Source: Serpula lacrymans var. lacrymans S7.9
Lineage: Eukaryota > Basidiomycota > Agaricomycetes > Boletales > Serpulaceae
Reading direction: 5' to 3'
NCBI RefSeq assembly: GCF_000218685.1
Contig: NW_006763293.1
Location: forward strand, 2,973,968 to 3,037,967
DNA: 64,000 bases
Part shown: piece by piece, positions 1-11,195 of the stretch
Layout of the letters: every line of letters begins with the position of its first letter
Position numbering within the stretch: the stretch's first letter is position 1
Notes under the pieces: generated by a model
Told to the model about the DNA's origin: nothing
Database searches by the model: none
Seen by the model: the letters and a program-made list of their open reading frames with translations, nothing else
Position numbers and translations under genes: made by a program

Positions 1-1
1 T

Positions 2-1137
2 CTCGACTTCTCCGAGCTGAATTCGGAAAAGGACATATTGGCGCGTTTTGATGCCATCGCCAACGCATTGTTGTGTGACTATCAGCTGGTAGTCACTCGT
101 GGAGCTGCACAGACCGCGTTTGAGATAATCGAACTCGAATTCTATCTACAGAAGTCTGCGTGCCATGAGGATCCCTTCACACACGCCCATGAGGAGCAGA
201 GTCACAGCGGAAAATGGTGAGTATGTTTGTTATTTTCTTTGTCTCTTTATCACAAACCATACACAGGTACTTCCACCGTGTACCCAGGCGATTTGCCGAG
301 TCTCCTAGTAAAGCGACAAGTGCTGCTGGGTATAGGGGTGGCACCCGAAAAGGACTCGACCTGACTCTAGGCGGACCTGTAACATCGCCGTTTTTCATGT
401 CCTCGACTTCAAGTTCCAGCACATCTATTCTCAGGGGCGGCGCTCTCCTCCGCACGCTTCGTCGAATAAGCGACGGCAAGATCATATCTGGACCATCCTT
501 ACTTGTAGATGAAATACTTCGTCTCAGTAATGCCGCGAGTATTCAGGAGCTTGTAACGCAGAAATGGAATGGTGATATCAGAGGGTTTCCTCCTCCAGGG
601 AGTCCCGCTGACTCTTGTCATACATCACTCTACTTGCAGACGAAGGATAAAGGAGTATCGTCTTCGACAAAGCCTCACATTTATCGTTCTCCACGTATCG
701 GCCTTGATCTATCAAACCCAGAAACAACTGACTCGCGTTCACCCCTTCATCCTCGTGTGATGTTCTTAGCGAAACCGTATCGGTATTTCACGAATCCACA
801 TCTTCTCACTGCGAACGGCCGAGGCCAGACATATGTCGGCGTATATCGTGAATGTCTTCAATCTAGGAGCCTGACGGACGACGACGAAGACATGTTGACG
901 AAAGAACTGTGCCGAATCTTGGGGATAAAAGAACAGGTGGTCAAAAGGTACCTCACAGATTACAAACTGGGATACGATAAAGGGTCGTTGCGATCTTTCA
1001 TTGGGCCCGCTGGAAAAGGCGCATCAGCGTCACTTTCAACATATCTCAAAATGATGGGTACCCTGCAAAGGGTTTATGATGAGGCTATGTTACCACAGTT
1101 TACGACTACCAAAGGTGAGGAAGAAGGAAGAAGGTGA
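2..1137 (+). CDS. Uncharacterised fungal protein, 5' end outside the window
   Basis: The frame is already open at base 2 and no convincing ATG precedes the conserved part, so the start lies upstream of the window. Exon 1 ends at 216 and a 50-nt GT-AG intron (217-266) restores a Trp codon before YFHRVPRRF. Exon 2 runs to the TGA at 1135-1137. Visible motifs are DPFTHAHEEQ, YRGGTRKGLDLTLGG and GRGQTYVGVYRECL. The pattern of an acidic HEDPFTH segment followed by Y-R-G-G loosely recalls the core of 3-methyladenine DNA glycosylases, but I cannot confirm that family. No signal peptide or membrane span is visible. The coding call is firm; the function is not known. Confidence 0.8.
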
Positions 1138-1340
1138 ATAGGATAATCCTCAATAAAGTGAGAAGTCAAGTTAAATCTGAGAAGGGAGGTGGTAGACATC
1201 CAAAATTCGTTGTCACAAGCTGTCGAATAAGTCTAATTATTGCTTACTGAATAGTCTAGCAAATGCTATCCGCTAAGACATCCCAAACATTAATACTCTT
1301 AGCACACACATATATATGCAAGATATAGCATGCTAAACAT

Positions 1341-3887
1341 TCAGTAGATATGTCGGGTGATATTTGACATCCAAACTTTCCAGCGACTGCGCCCTTTTTC
1401 CCGTGATGTGTCTACGGCAATTTGTTTTTCCTGCCTATCCCGCTCTCGGACAACATCTCCCTGGCCTGGCTTCCACACCGCATCAGTCTCAAAATCGACC
1501 TCTAGTAAAGGAACAAAGTGCTGTGTCTTCTTCAACACGAAGCGTTCGTAAATGGTGTAACCTAGGTACAGAATGATGTACAAGCAAACGCCCACGTAGG
1601 TCGCAACAACATTCTGATGGGACAGTTGTCAACCGGCCGGTCATCAAATTACACGAAACAACAATTCAGCGCACCTTAGCTTCGAAAGGCTGCTCTACCA
1701 CTGCAGCATAGCCCTCAGCAATGAACATCAGTATAGCAAGGACAATGACACCGATGGGTAACAGCGGGAACAATGGCTGGATGTACGGCAAGTCTGACAA
1801 TGCCAGTTCTTGCGCCCGGTAGGCGATACGGAAACGCAGCGAAATCGCGCCAATGGAGCCCCAGACTAGGAGTGCAGAGATTCCAGTAAGATTGAGCAAC
1901 CACGTGAATACGATGCCTTCACCCCATATGGTGGTAAGAAACGAAATAAAGGACACAGCTAGTGCTACGCTGTGTGGTGTTTCAATATCGTTAAGTCGTG
2001 GAGGATGAGGTATGAAACTTACATGAGCGCAGGTACTGGAACACCCCTGCTATTTACCCACCCAAATATGCGAGGAGCCTGACCAGACCTAGCCAGCGAC
2101 AGCAACATTCTTGAGCTGGCATAGAAGCAAGAATTGGTCGCAGATAGGACTGCAGTCAAAAGGACTGCATTGATGACGTGGGCTGCTGCTCCGAAACCTG
2201 CTCGTTTGAAAACAACTGTCAAGGGCGAAGCTGCAACATCCGAATCTGTTTATGCTATCGATTTATCAGTGTTCGGCGAGACTAAATGAGACCTCCATAC
2301 TATATGCTGCGCTCAGTAGAGTGGGGTCTTGCCAGTTGATACATAGCCCGATTGTCAGAATAGTCAGGAGATAGAACAGTACAATTCTGAAAAATGTCGC
2401 CTTGATAGCACGGGGTACGGCCTTGTAGGGTCGAGCAGACTCCCCAGCTGCCACTGCCACGAGCTCTATTCCACCGAACGAGAAAAACGCATATACGAAG
2501 GTTTGAGCAAAATTGTGAAAACCGCCTATGAATGCCTGAGAGTTGTGGAAGTTGGATAGACCCTAGTCTAGGACATCAGAATAGTGTTTACTGGAAAGCA
2601 GAATATGATTTACTGGTCCAGGATGGCCACGAACACCACCCCAATCATAGATGAGGCCAACGATGATAAATACAACTACCATTACCACCTTAATCATAGC
2701 AAACCAGTACTCAGATTCACCTGTCAATGGGGGAAAATGTTGTAAAGTTGTACTTGAAACCAAAGAGAGAGATACCTACCATAAACACGGACGTGAATGA
2801 GCTGCATAGCGAATACTGGAGCGATGATAACTAGTGCCCACTCCCAAGCCTGCACATTGGGCGCCCAGTACTGCGATACGTTCGTATCAGTGAATCATGC
2901 AGACGTGCAGATGTCAAGCATGTAGGGTCACAAGGAGCTTTCAACATACCTGTAGTATAATGGCAGCAGCAGTCAATTCACTTGCTACATAAATATACAA
3001 TTAGAAATTTGGTAATTAGTTGTGCACGTATCATATAATCCAGGCAGAACGGGTGCTTACGTATCGAAAGGCTCCTGCGAAAACCAAAAAGAATATAGAC
3101 GTTAGAAAACTACAGAGTACTTGATTAGATGTACCATTGGAACCAATAATTCCATCCTATCTTCCAAAAGGGAATTAGCAAGTTGTATCATGCTGCAAGA
3201 TTGGCAATCCTACCTAATGTAAAGCCCAGAGCGGGGGAAACAAATCTGCTACCAAAGATAGAGAATGCACCAGAGACAGGAAACATTGAAGCCATTTCTC
3301 CCCTAGAAATATACAGGAGTAGTGAGCCTTGGGTTTAAGGAAGCTGGATAGCATATAGTGTGCTTACAGAGTGATCACGACTGTGTATACAAATACACCG
3401 ACCACAAAATACGATAGTAGTGCGCTACCTGGCCCCGCTAAGGCAATGGCCTTGTGAAGTTTGAATATAAGAAAGCGCTAGATAGAATACCGTGACTGGC
3501 ATGCAATACGTACCGAACCTGCACTCAAGAAAATACCTGTACCGATTGTACCTCCGATGGCTACGATAAAATCAGTCTATACGAAATATTTATTGTTATA
3601 TTTTGGGCCTATCAATACTCACCAATCATCATAAGATGCCTGCTCTGCATGGCTCTTTTTGTTGCATTCTCATGGTCAGTGGAGGGGGATCCCAAGAACA
3701 TTCTTCTCCAAAAACTTGACTGGCTCGAGTCATAATGGGAAGCAGGAAGGGGCAAGTCTTCACCACTGCATTTCCAATCTTTTGCGTCCTCGACCTTGGG
3801 TGAATCTGAAGCTTCAGGTTTGTCCAGAGAAACCCTACTGCCAGTAGTATTTTGCACGGCCGCTGCTGAACCTGGTGTTCGGGACAT
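1341..3887 (-). CDS. Amino-acid permease (fungal YAT/APC family)
   Basis: This is a plasma-membrane amino-acid/proton symporter of the GAP1/DIP5 type. The cytosolic N-terminus starts MSRTPGSAAAV at 3887; a second in-frame Met at 3962 is less likely. The first span carries the permease signature RHLMMIGGTIGTGIFLSAG, assembled across an intron. Later exons give GALLSYFVVG-like, GESEYWFAMIKV, FGGIELVAVAAGE and SATNSCFYASSRML motifs, all diagnostic of this family. The C-terminal exon (1341-about 1610) ends in a charged tail rich in Lys and Arg. At least ten short introns interrupt the gene. Length and the roughly twelve hydrophobic segments match the family. Substrate range cannot be read from sequence. 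It lies downstream of Pescadillo on the same strand, with its own upstream spacer of about 450 bp. Confidence 0.9.
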
Positions 3888-4340
3888 TGCCGTTACAGCT
3901 TCGAGCTGATCGTACTCAAAGAACCGAACGGAAAAGTAACTATCGTTGAGAGAAAGGCGCAATCATACAGCACAGAAAGACGCGAGCACGCCATGGTGAC
4001 TTCCGAAAGATAATGAACGGGAACCATGTGCGATATCGCGCAAGTTTGACGGCAACATTTCTGGTTGCCGGCAGGTCACGAGACGAGGGATCTGTACTTA
4101 CAATAACGAGACGAACATATGGTATACTTAATCTGCATCTCGAAGACATCGGCAATACAAACCAGTAAGTAGTCGGGGAGGGATAACCACGGGCTGGTGG
4201 ACATCAATGCATTTTTCAGGAAAGCGTAGTAGTGCAAGAAAAAAATGGCCAACATCAGCCCATAACATAGCGAGGTAGAGCTGAAATAAGTGGTACCATT
4301 GCTTATACCGCAATAGGTAGCCAGGTGAGCTTGCAGTTCC
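3888..4340. other. Intergenic spacer
   Basis: The spacer lies between the permease start and the Pescadillo stop, both on the minus strand. It should hold the permease promoter and 5' leader and the Pescadillo 3' UTR. I see no clear TATA box, RNA gene or repeat. Confidence 0.5.
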
Positions 4341-6404
4341 TTACCCCTTGGCCTGTCGCCGTTTCTCCTTCGAGATCTTTTGGCGTTTTTCCTCCAATAT
4401 CGAGTTCTAAACAGAAATGAACATGTGCTTTGTGTAAAAAGAAGAATGAAGCTGACCTCTGCAGCTCGTTTTCTTTCTCCGTACTTCATCCGCTCGTATA
4501 GTTTCCTCTTACGTTTGCTCATCATCATCTTATTCATATCCTCGCCTTCAGCCTCGTTGACGACTTCCTTCTTCTTCGACTTCTTATGCGATTTCTGAAC
4601 CTCTTTCTCGAACTCTCCAAACTCAATACCAGCTGCCTCGGCTGCTAACTCGGCAGCCCTCAATGAATCTGGGTCGTCAGTGGCCATCACTGCAGCTGCA
4701 GCAAGTGTAAGTTTATCTGTGTCTTCTCCTTCGACATCAGAAACTTCTTCTTGACTTTCTTCGGCACCCTCATCTTCAGCAGCAAGCTCTTCTCTGGTGG
4801 GGCCCGCCATGGGGTCGTACGCTCCTGCTCGAGCTGCGAATGGCGACAAGTGGGGAGGTAGCGTCTTTCCTTGTGCATAAAGATCCTCCAGCAGTATCTT
4901 CCCAGCATTGATACAGTCCACAATCCACTGTGGTTGCACGTATTTTCTTCGAAGTCTGCGTTCCCGTTCTTCTGCCGATTCGTTGGGTTTTTCAACCAAA
5001 GGACGGTCTATTATGACATGTGTGATGGAATCGTCCGATTCAGCGAAAGGCGATCCTCCACCTACCGAGGAGGGCCAGCCAATCCGCCCGCCAAAAGAGC
5101 GAACGAGGAACTCGAATATAGGTCGCGACGACTCACGTGACAAGAAAAACGTGAATGGCTCAAAAAGTTTTGTCGGCGCTGCCTGTGGTAACGATGATAT
5201 CGACTGCAGAGTGGGGAGTGCGCTAATTGCATTGGGATCAGAAGCAGACGTTTGAGGTACGAATTCTTCGTCGATCTCAGCAGACTCGGTGGTTTCTTGG
5301 GGAACATCCATGTCTGCATCCTCGTTTGCTGATGCATTGACTCCAATGCTTTTAATGGTTTGCCGTACTTCTTTGCTAGATACTGACTTGGTACCAGGGG
5401 CAGCTTTTTCGGGCTTGGCGATGACTTTGTGATCGACCTCTTGCAGACTGAACGCTCCGATTCCCGCAGCGGCATCATCTTTGTTTTGGTCCAAAGGAGG
5501 AGGATAAACTAGTCCAGAATCTGTATATAGCTTGAAGAACACGAACCCCATAAGCGTTTGGTATAGCTCCAAGAATGTCAGCATGACACGGACATCCACA
5601 TCTGAAGGCACCTGCAAACGTAATTGAGCACTGATCAATAATTCGATAACATGCGCAGTACATACGTTCTGGGTGAATTGATAAGGAGTGAGCCATGTTA
5701 CAGTTTGGTCCATGACCTCTGCTTGGTAGTAGACACCTTTTATGGATAAGAAAACTTTACGGAGTGACCGAGAGTGCATAACGTAGAGCTGCCATTCAGC
5801 CGTCAACCGAGTACAGTTCTCGATTAAAGATGGAGAAACGCGGCCATCCGAGGGTAGGGAAGCAAAGAGATAAATCATGCAGAGCGCATCATCGATATCC
5901 CGGATAGCATCAATAAAGGTGGGATATCTAGACAACCACTCAACTACAGCTCATACGAATGAAACGACAACTAGCACTCACCTTTCCTTGATGATGTGAT
6001 CTAAGCGATACGTAGGCTTATTTTCGTCGAGATTTTTTGCAGTGCTCCATTCCCCTCTGCCAATCGCACGAGAAATCTTTTTGGCAAACGCTTTGTGCTC
6101 TCGAAGTTTTTTCAGTACCGGTTCATGAGCGAGGTAGGTAATATCTTTGGCATAGTAGAACGAGGTTGGCGCTGTGGACCCTTTGTTGGCCCGCTTCTTA
6201 TGTCGAGGCTCCCGTGGAAATATTCCTTTAGTTTTTTGCGAATGGTTAGAATTTTCCTCATTTGCGTAGATAAGGAAACACGCCTTTTAGTATGCAAAGT
6301 CTACGGAAATCTGCCAGCGTGCATTGCAGCCTTTTGACCGCATAAGATCTTGTAACGTAGGCCTTGGCGGCTCCTGCCTTTCCTTTTTGCTTGATGCGAC
6401 CCAT
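4341..6404 (-). CDS. NOP7: Pescadillo homologue (ribosome biogenesis, PeBoW complex)
   Basis: Pescadillo/Nop7 works with Erb1 and Ytm1 in the nucleolus in 27S pre-rRNA processing and 60S assembly. The N-terminus [17 protein letters not shown] and the block [16 protein letters not shown] are hallmark sequence. A central BRCT domain ([17 protein letters not shown] through [10 protein letters not shown]) and an acidic then Lys-rich C-terminus follow. I place exons at 6404-6284, 6225-5982, 5927-5666, 5611-4457 and 4406-4341. Intron 1 (6226-6283) appears to be GC-AG. Intron 3 (5612-5665) is 54 nt with no stop in frame, so retention would insert 18 residues. The last exon ends KRRQAKG and a stop. 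The gene looks intact. Confidence 0.95.
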
Positions 6405-7251
6405 AATGCAGAGACGAAAAAACTAAACAAAACTTTCAAAGGTTAAGATAGCTGCTTATCTAATACTACCCGATTGGGATATCTAGCTCCTGTTTTAGCC
6501 CACTGTTATCATTGTTTTCGTTGGTTTCCCTTCTCTGATAAAATTATCCTTTGTGAAAAGGTATACATAAAAGATGTGAATGTTTGAGAATGTAAGGAAT
6601 GATAGTGTTTCATTTATTTTCTCTTGTATATCGAATTGTGCCATTCTACATTTTGGCCCCAAAGTCATCATCAGCGTTCGGTAGACTGAACATAATGCTG
6701 CTTTTGATTCGATGGAAAGGTCTGCAATACTCATCATCCGTCATACAAGGCTCTTGCAATACTGTTTTTATAAGACACATTTGGGGGGGGGGGGTCGACG
6801 CCGCAGCGATCACCTCGCGCAGGTTCCATTAACACTAGGGTTCTTAAAAAAGAGTCAAGATTTTAGGTCGGCTTTAGGATCTGGCTCTCGAATCCACTCA
6901 TGAAGTTCCCCTTTTCTTCCCAGACGACGATGTCCAAATTTGATATTATATTGGTATTATGGTATAGGTATCCTTAAAGAGAGGTCTAGCGTTACGTATA
7001 GGTACATGGCTCAGCCAGAGTTGTTAATAACAGAAGATAACCAAGCGTATCCGACACCTTTCGAACAATGAAAGCGGATTCGTCGGGGGGGGTAACGCGT
7101 GGGTTGCACGAGATAGCCAGCCATGGCGAAGCCGTATTAAATATTATATGCACAGGGGGAATATATGAAAGCGAGGAAAACAACATAGAAAGTAAGTTTG
7201 TTGTGAAGTCAAATTCTTGGCGGTAGACCGAGTGACTGCTGGAAGAATTGA
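6405..7251. other. Intergenic region
   Basis: Upstream of Pescadillo and downstream of the P450. It contains a run of 12 G at 6783-6794 and otherwise AT-rich sequence. Open frames here show no recognisable protein. The apparent read-through extension of the P450 frame down to 6992 is explained by a missed last intron. Confidence 0.5.
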
Positions 7252-9281
7252 TCACTGTTTTCGAGGCTGGAACGCGAGCCTGCATTCCATGGATACGGGG
7301 AAGATAACCTTCGAAGAGCAAGTGAGTATTAGTATATCGTATACAAACATCTAGATCATCTTTGTCACATACGAAGCTGTCTTTTATTTCCATACTCCTT
7401 TCGTTGGTTTCAGGAGGCGCTATGATATCAAAGTTTCTCGCCAATGCCGCGATGGTAATCCTTAGCATCATTTGAGCTAAGTTCTGACCCCCACACGCTC
7501 GCGAACCCATGCCAAAGGGAATTAGGTATTGAGCCATCTGGGCCAACTGTTCCGAATTACCAGAAGTCTCAAGCCAGCGGTCGGGAAGGAAGGTTTCCGG
7601 AGAAGGGAAGATGGAGGCGTCGCGATGCATGGACCAGCCTTGCGTGGATACGATGGTACCTGGAGGGAGTGCATAGCCCATGAGATCAAAGGCTTCGTTG
7701 GTGGCGCCATTCTTAGAAGTCGAAGGTGGGACAACGCGTTCAAGAGCGCTTGGCGCAGCGCCGTAAAGGCGAAGGCCTGATATAATCAATGCGCATGAGA
7801 AAAATAATACACCAGAGGTATGAGTGTTACGTACCTTCTTTTACAAAAGCGTTTAAATATGGTAGTCTCTGCAATACAGATATATCTGGAATAGCATGGG
7901 AGTCAGGAATGGCTTGATCAAGTTCGGCTTGTAGTTTTCTCATAACATCGGTACGACGACTCAATTCCCAGAGGAAGTACGACAGCGAAATTGACATAGT
8001 ATCTGTCCCAGCAATCCTGGGCGCAAAATAAATGAGCACTCCTGGTATGTAGGCAACTAAAAAACGGTCGTTTACATGTGACCCATTGCTTCTGATATGA
8101 TATCTTGGTCAGGCATTGCTTCATTGGATGTATACTTATAATCGAGAAGTCGATGAAGCATTGGAGCCTTTTCAGATTCACCGATTTTACCGGAACTAAT
8201 TTGAGCCCTCGTTTCGTACACTCGTGCGCTAACGAACTAGATAAGTTTTACGATGAGTCCATAGACGACTAAAGACAGAAAATCTGACAAACCTCTGCCA
8301 TTATTTTATCAGAATCACACATCTGGCGCCATCTATTATTGGGAATACGACAGATGAAGTTCCATGCCCATGTGGGACAAGCGCTCCTCTGCGCAAGTTG
8401 GTTGAATTTAATTTAAGATCAAGATTTAGAAGAGCTGCCTTACAAGAGTTCCGCGCTTTGGAAAATCACCAATGGCGGTCGATAGAGGATCTTCAGCGCC
8501 TACGATCCACTTGCTAAGAGCACCGAGACGGTACCCATAGGAGGATGAAACGATGACGTCAACCATAAAGTGGCGGAATAACGTAAGACAATCCAAAGGT
8601 TGTTTGCTTGGCATTTGTTCCAAGCCCTGGTTAAAAGATATGAGCGTAATAAGGAAGATAAACCATAAAATGTAGCTACATGGACGAGTTCCAATGTAAA
8701 ATCACGGGCTTCAGGTTGGAATAAAGCCAGGTTTGCCGGAATGTAGTGTGGGGCATAACCTTTTCGTCGTACGGCATATTGTGCATGGTCTAAGGTGGTC
8801 ATACTGTGAATCTGCATTAGCATACACTTAGCGTTTTACTAAAATGATACTAACGCGTGATCATTATCGTTTCTATTTCGAAGCAGTCAATATACATGTG
8901 CCCTGCCAATCGTTTACGGACTCACGTGAGAAGACTCTTGTAAAATGTACTCTTGTCGAACTTGTGAACCAAGTAGACGCTTCTCATCGTTGTGATATCG
9001 CGGAAAACGACCTTATTAGGAGCGATACGTACAACTGGACCGTAATCTTCAAAGAGCCTTTGGACCGTTTTACATTGTTGCAGGCGAAGGACGTGTGTCG
9101 TGATCCAGAAATTGGAGATGGCAGCATACCACGGACCGGGTATTGAGCTGAGGGGGGAGAATGCGAGGTTGTAAATGACGCGGAAAGCGAACCAAAGGAT
9201 AGCGAGTGATAGCACAGTGACGCCAATGTTGTGAGAAAACCAAGATGGAGGAGTAGGAATCGCGTTGTTGATACTGTCCAT
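7252..9281 (-). CDS. Cytochrome P450 monooxygenase
   Basis: A haem-thiolate monooxygenase anchored in the ER. The N-terminus has a membrane anchor around residues 18-38 and then the proline hinge SSIPGPWYAAISNFW. The oxygen-binding I-helix reads AGTDTMS, the K-helix E-x-x-R reads VKEGLRL, FLPDRW follows, and the haem loop FGMGSRACGGQNLA contains the axial Cys. A final 64-nt intron (7309-7372, donor GTATGT, branch TACTAAT) joins MEIKDSF to VIFPVSMECRLAF and a stop at 7252. Ignoring that intron gives a false 100-residue tail. Eight or so introns precede it. The CYP family and substrate cannot be assigned by eye. No biosynthetic cluster partners are adjacent. Confidence 0.9.
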
Positions 9282-11195
9282 GGTGTGTGGGTATAGAGGA
9301 TGTTGAGACAGCTTCGAAATATTCCAAGATATTCTTGTGAGGAACCCTGCCTACGTCGCTCGAGGGAGGGAAGGGGAAGAAGAAAAGGGCGGCCAGCGGA
9401 GAGATAAGATTTGGAAAACCTTATATACATTTCCTGCAGAGTGACAAAAAACATATCACAGACGTGACATTGAAGGAATGCAGGGATAAATATTTTGAAT
9501 TGATTCCGCGGACAACTTGATCTGATACGTCATTTCAACTAGACATTAGATTCCTAAATCTGGGAATGTGCATTCCAATTACAGACGTGGACGTATTCCG
9601 TGACGCCCGGTGGTCTTGCTGCTAGCTAGTATTTGATCACGTCTTACCATCGCCCCTACGGCGGATGAGTATGAACAACCATACAGCCGAGATCGATGGA
9701 TAGAAACAATTTTAACCTGCCTTAGCAGAATGCTTGTTGATTCGGGCCTTCTAGAATGCAGACCTCGTCCATAATTCCCTGCCGCCAGGTCAGGCAGCCC
9801 TGAGAATCAGACCCTCAAAATATAGCACAAAATACCACAATCAAAGAAAAGGCGTGAATCTGCAATGCCGAGCTGCGATATGCTCGAAGTCCATATCTTC
9901 TGCATTCGCGTTCCTCTTGGATGGCTCTCACTTCACCGCTACGAATCATGCGTAGCTGAAGAACCCGAATCTGGACAAGATAGGAGCTACCAGTACTAAA
10001 ACAGGTAGTCAAGTACTTGCCGATGGCGACCAGGAGACAAAAGAGCCGTTGTTGGTAAGGTGTTATCAGTTTCAGCCTATTGATCATCAGCGACAGAACA
10101 TGGTAACACGAGGCACAATCATGAGAGCGCGGATATTTAGTTTGACCGCCCCTTTCACCACAAGGACGGTTGAGGCAACTTGAATGCCTTTACTATTTTT
10201 TGAAGAGCCTGCGGAATCCATAGGCGGAACGCAGGGAGAGCACGGAGAACAGGTGCCAACTTCGACAATGTACCTATGTGTAGATTAGCTCGGTTTAAAG
10301 TCTCAGAAATGATCTGAATAAAAGCAAGAAATGTCAAAACTAGCGAGATAAAGCCAGTCAACGAGGCGGGAACGAGGCATCGACGCGATGTTGTCACAGG
10401 CAGAATTAATTGTTTACATTGTTACGCACATTCGCGGAGTTCACGTGATGAGAAACCCTACTGTTTTTGGATCGGGGCCATCGCGGCATTCAGCTAACCT
10501 CCAACTGCAAAAGCTAGAGCTGCCATAAATGTCGATCATTCCGATGAGAGTGGGGTTACGAACGGAATAATAGTGTGGGTTCAGGAAAGCAATGGCTCTA
10601 GGGTGTCATTATCAACTATCGACAACGGCTGTACAATCAACTTCTTTACAGTTTTTCTCCTCGGACCGATCAAACAATGCCTTTTTTTGAGTAAATACTG
10701 AAGCGACATAATGTCTGCTTCTCAACAACAAAGGCCGTGGGCAGACAGCCCTCGAGGCCAGCGTTGAAAATGCCCCTCTCATGGTCCCAATATCGAAGCA
10801 CGTCGAACTCATGGACAGTTCAGTGGATATACCATGGTCCTCCTGGGCGGACCCAGACCCCAAGAATGGAGATCAAGTCATATGGTCGACAGGAAATACA
10901 AGTTGTCGCACTACGTTGTATTGGCAAGCAATAGCATACAGACATCTGACTAATTGACAAAAAATTCCGTAGAAATCGCGGAGGGACGAGAGTGATTTGG
11001 AAACCTGGTACCCGTAAGTTCCACTGGCAGTGCAAAGATACTAGTCAAACGTAATTACAGGATGTCAAGGCTAGCGTGTCATTTGGTCCATGTACGTATA
11101 GATCCGTTATCATTCGTAGCGTGCGCAACAACAAAAACTTTCCAGTCCACAACAGTTAATATATCGATATTCTTGTCCAGGCATCATCGCAATAT
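9282..11195. other. Long intergenic region with a possible small membrane-protein gene
   Basis: It holds the P450 promoter side and the 3' flank of the lysophospholipase. The only hint of coding is a hydrophobic frame on the minus strand at 10155-10397 (starts MTTSRRCLVPASL, one clear hydrophobic segment), with a second frame at 9815-10087 that contains CLLVAIGKYLTTCF. Together they might be exons of a small tetraspan-like protein, but I could not build a convincing splice model. The stretch 10400-11190 shows nothing I recognise. Confidence 0.3.
10155..10397 (-). CDS. Possible small hydrophobic protein
   Basis: An 80-codon frame begins MTTSRRCLVPASLTGFISL and has a single strong hydrophobic segment near residues 10-30, then a basic tail ending KAFKLPQPSLW. 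The Arg-Cys start followed by a membrane segment recalls small four-span proteins common in mushrooms, whose later exons might lie near 9815-10087. There is no further support, so it may be chance or a remnant. Confidence 0.25.
   Translation of the reverse strand: MTTSRRCLVPASLTGFISLVLTFLAFIQIISETLNRANLHIGTLSKLAPVLRALPAFRLWIPQALQKIVKAFKLPQPSLW

Noticed and set aside
4076..4330. C-terminal extension of Pescadillo beyond 4341
   Set aside because: An intron at 4407-4456 and the stop at 4341 give the normal C-terminus; the rest is untranslated.
6783..6794. Run of 12 G as a regulatory G-quadruplex
   Set aside because: A single homopolymer in an intergenic region, with no further support; could also be a length error.
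6992..7789. Long C-terminal extension of the P450 frame down to 6992
   Set aside because: A standard 64-nt intron at 7309-7372 restores the family C-terminus and a stop at 7252; the extension is read-through.
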